Part shown: positions 13,522 to 14,286 of the stretch, one piece after another
Layout of the letters: each line of letters opens with the position of its first letter
How positions within the stretch are numbered: the stretch's first letter is position 1
NCBI GenBank assembly: GCA_036010965.1
Contig: DASCMO010000159.1
Coordinates: 1-14,286, forward strand
DNA: 14,286 nucleotides
Reading direction: 5' to 3'
Source of the DNA: GCA-2686265 sp036010965
GTDB taxonomy: Bacteria; Planctomycetota; UBA1135; GCA-002686595
The notes under the pieces: model-generated
What the model was told of the DNA's origin: nothing
Databases searched by the model: none
Seen by the model: the letters and a program-made list of their open reading frames with translations, nothing else
Made by a program: the position numbers and the translations under genes

Positions 13522-14286
13522 GTGACGGACCAGCGGCACCGAGTCTGGGCGGACATCGACCTCGACGCACTCACCCACAACCTGGACGTCATTCGGCGTC
13601 GAGCGGGAGCGGGAGTGCGGGTGATGCTGGTGGTCAAGGCCGACGCCTATGGGCACGGCGCCGTGGTGATCGCCCAGCACGCCGTGCGCTGCGGTATCGG
13701 CGCCCTGGGGGTCGGTACGGCCGCGGAGGCTCTTGAGCTGCGGCAGGCGGGACTGCGCCTTCCCGTGCTCGTGCTCGGGACGATAGTGGAAGGCGAGGCC
13801 GGGGCCGTCATGCGCCACGGAGTCCAGATCGGGATCCACTCCGCACGCGAGGTCACAGCACTCCAGGAGGTCGCCGGAAGGAGGGGACTCTCGGCGCGCG
13901 TGCACCTGAATGTGGATACGGGGATGGGTCGCCTCGGGGTCTTGCCCGGGCGCGCCATGGAACTCCTGCGGCAAATCCACGGCGCACCGAACCTGGAGCT
14001 GGCCGGGGTGATGACCCATGTCAGCTCACCCCGCGGCGCCCTGGACAAGCCGACGGCCCGCCAGGCGGAGCTGTTCGAGAGGGTGCTCAATGAGGCCCGC
14101 GCCGCGCACCTGCTCCAGGGCTGGGTGCACATCGCCAACTCGGCCTACCTGTTCACCGCCCCCGGCCCCCACCTGGACACGGTGCGCCCGGGCATCAGCG
14201 CCTATGGCGTGCTCCCCGGCGCACTCCCCGGCGCGGACGAGTTGCGCCCGGTCATGTCGCTCCACTGCCAGGTCGCCCTCGTCAAG
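13522..14286 (+). CDS. alr: Alanine racemase, N-terminal 255 residues (cut by the right edge)
   Basis: Alr is a PLP enzyme that interconverts L- and D-alanine, supplying D-Ala for peptidoglycan. The visible part covers most of the PLP-binding TIM barrel. It opens VWADIDLDALTHNLDVIRRR. The PLP lysine is K39 in VVKADAYGHG (37-46), TGMGRLG is at 133-139 (R137), H166 in MTHVS stacks on the cofactor, S207 is in HIANSAY, and R222 in VRPGISAYG contacts the pyridine nitrogen. The catalytic tyrosine of the C-terminal domain lies beyond the edge. The HVSSPRGALDKPTARQ segment replaces the more common 'HFA.AD' pattern after the histidine, a mild divergence. The start GTG 13522 puts the usual few residues before the first strand, and no good ribosome site is visible. 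It is divergent from the histone-like gene, with 253 nt between their starts. Confidence 0.95.
   Translation, partial: MTDQRHRVWADIDLDALTHNLDVIRRRAGAGVRVMLVVKADAYGHGAVVIAQHAVRCGIGALGVGTAAEALELRQAGLRLPVLVLGTIVEGEAGAVMRHGVQIGIHSAREVTALQEVAGRRGLSARVHLNVDTGMGRLGVLPGRAMELLRQIHGAPNLELAGVMTHVSSPRGALDKPTARQAELFERVLNEARAAHLLQGWVHIANSAYLFTAPGPHLDTVRPGISAYGVLPGALPGADELRPVMSLHCQVALVK

Noticed and set aside
1..14286. CRISPR arrays, insertion sequences or phage remnants
   Set aside because: I saw no regularly spaced repeats, transposase or integrase motifs, or terminal inverted repeats. The window is a continuous housekeeping region.

Overview
The window is a GC-rich stretch of bacterial chromosome. It is densely coded and consists almost entirely of housekeeping genes. 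Two outer-membrane assembly lipoproteins (BamD-like and LptE-like) point to a cell with an outer membrane. The FtsH Walker A variant with Cys (GSPGCGKT), the diverged ECF sigma factor and a histone-fold protein would suit Planctomycetota or a related deep lineage. The phylum is an inference only, because there is no rRNA here to settle it. I see no transposon, phage gene, CRISPR array or tRNA.

Left edge, minus strand (1-1041): an ECF-like sigma factor is followed, after a 66-nt gap, by the start of hutI (imidazolonepropionase), which runs off the edge. A 345-nt divergent intergenic region separates this pair from the plus-strand genes.

First plus-strand cluster (1387-5051): a CNNM/CorC membrane protein, recO, a BamD-like TPR lipoprotein and an LptE-like lipoprotein. 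They are packed with gaps of 8 nt or less, or short overlaps, so they probably form one operon joining DNA repair to outer-membrane biogenesis.

Second plus-strand cluster (5277-12840): ftsH, folP, a diadenylate cyclase fused to its CdaR/YbbR regulator, glmM and tsaB. It combines the ftsH-folP-glmM order of proteobacteria with the cdaA-cdaR-glmM order of Firmicutes, and here cdaA and cdaR are a single polypeptide. Membrane proteolysis, folate synthesis, c-di-AMP signalling, amino-sugar supply for the cell wall and tRNA t6A synthesis would be co-transcribed. A strong hairpin closes the cluster.

Right edge: a convergent 90-residue protein on the minus strand (12996-13268) has a 35-residue lysine-rich N-terminal tail. 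After it comes a segment that reads as a minimal histone fold ending in the RxTxxxxD motif. This is the most notable gene of the window. It has its own promoter candidate and a 16-bp perfect palindrome in its leader. Divergent from it is alr (alanine racemase), cut by the right edge.
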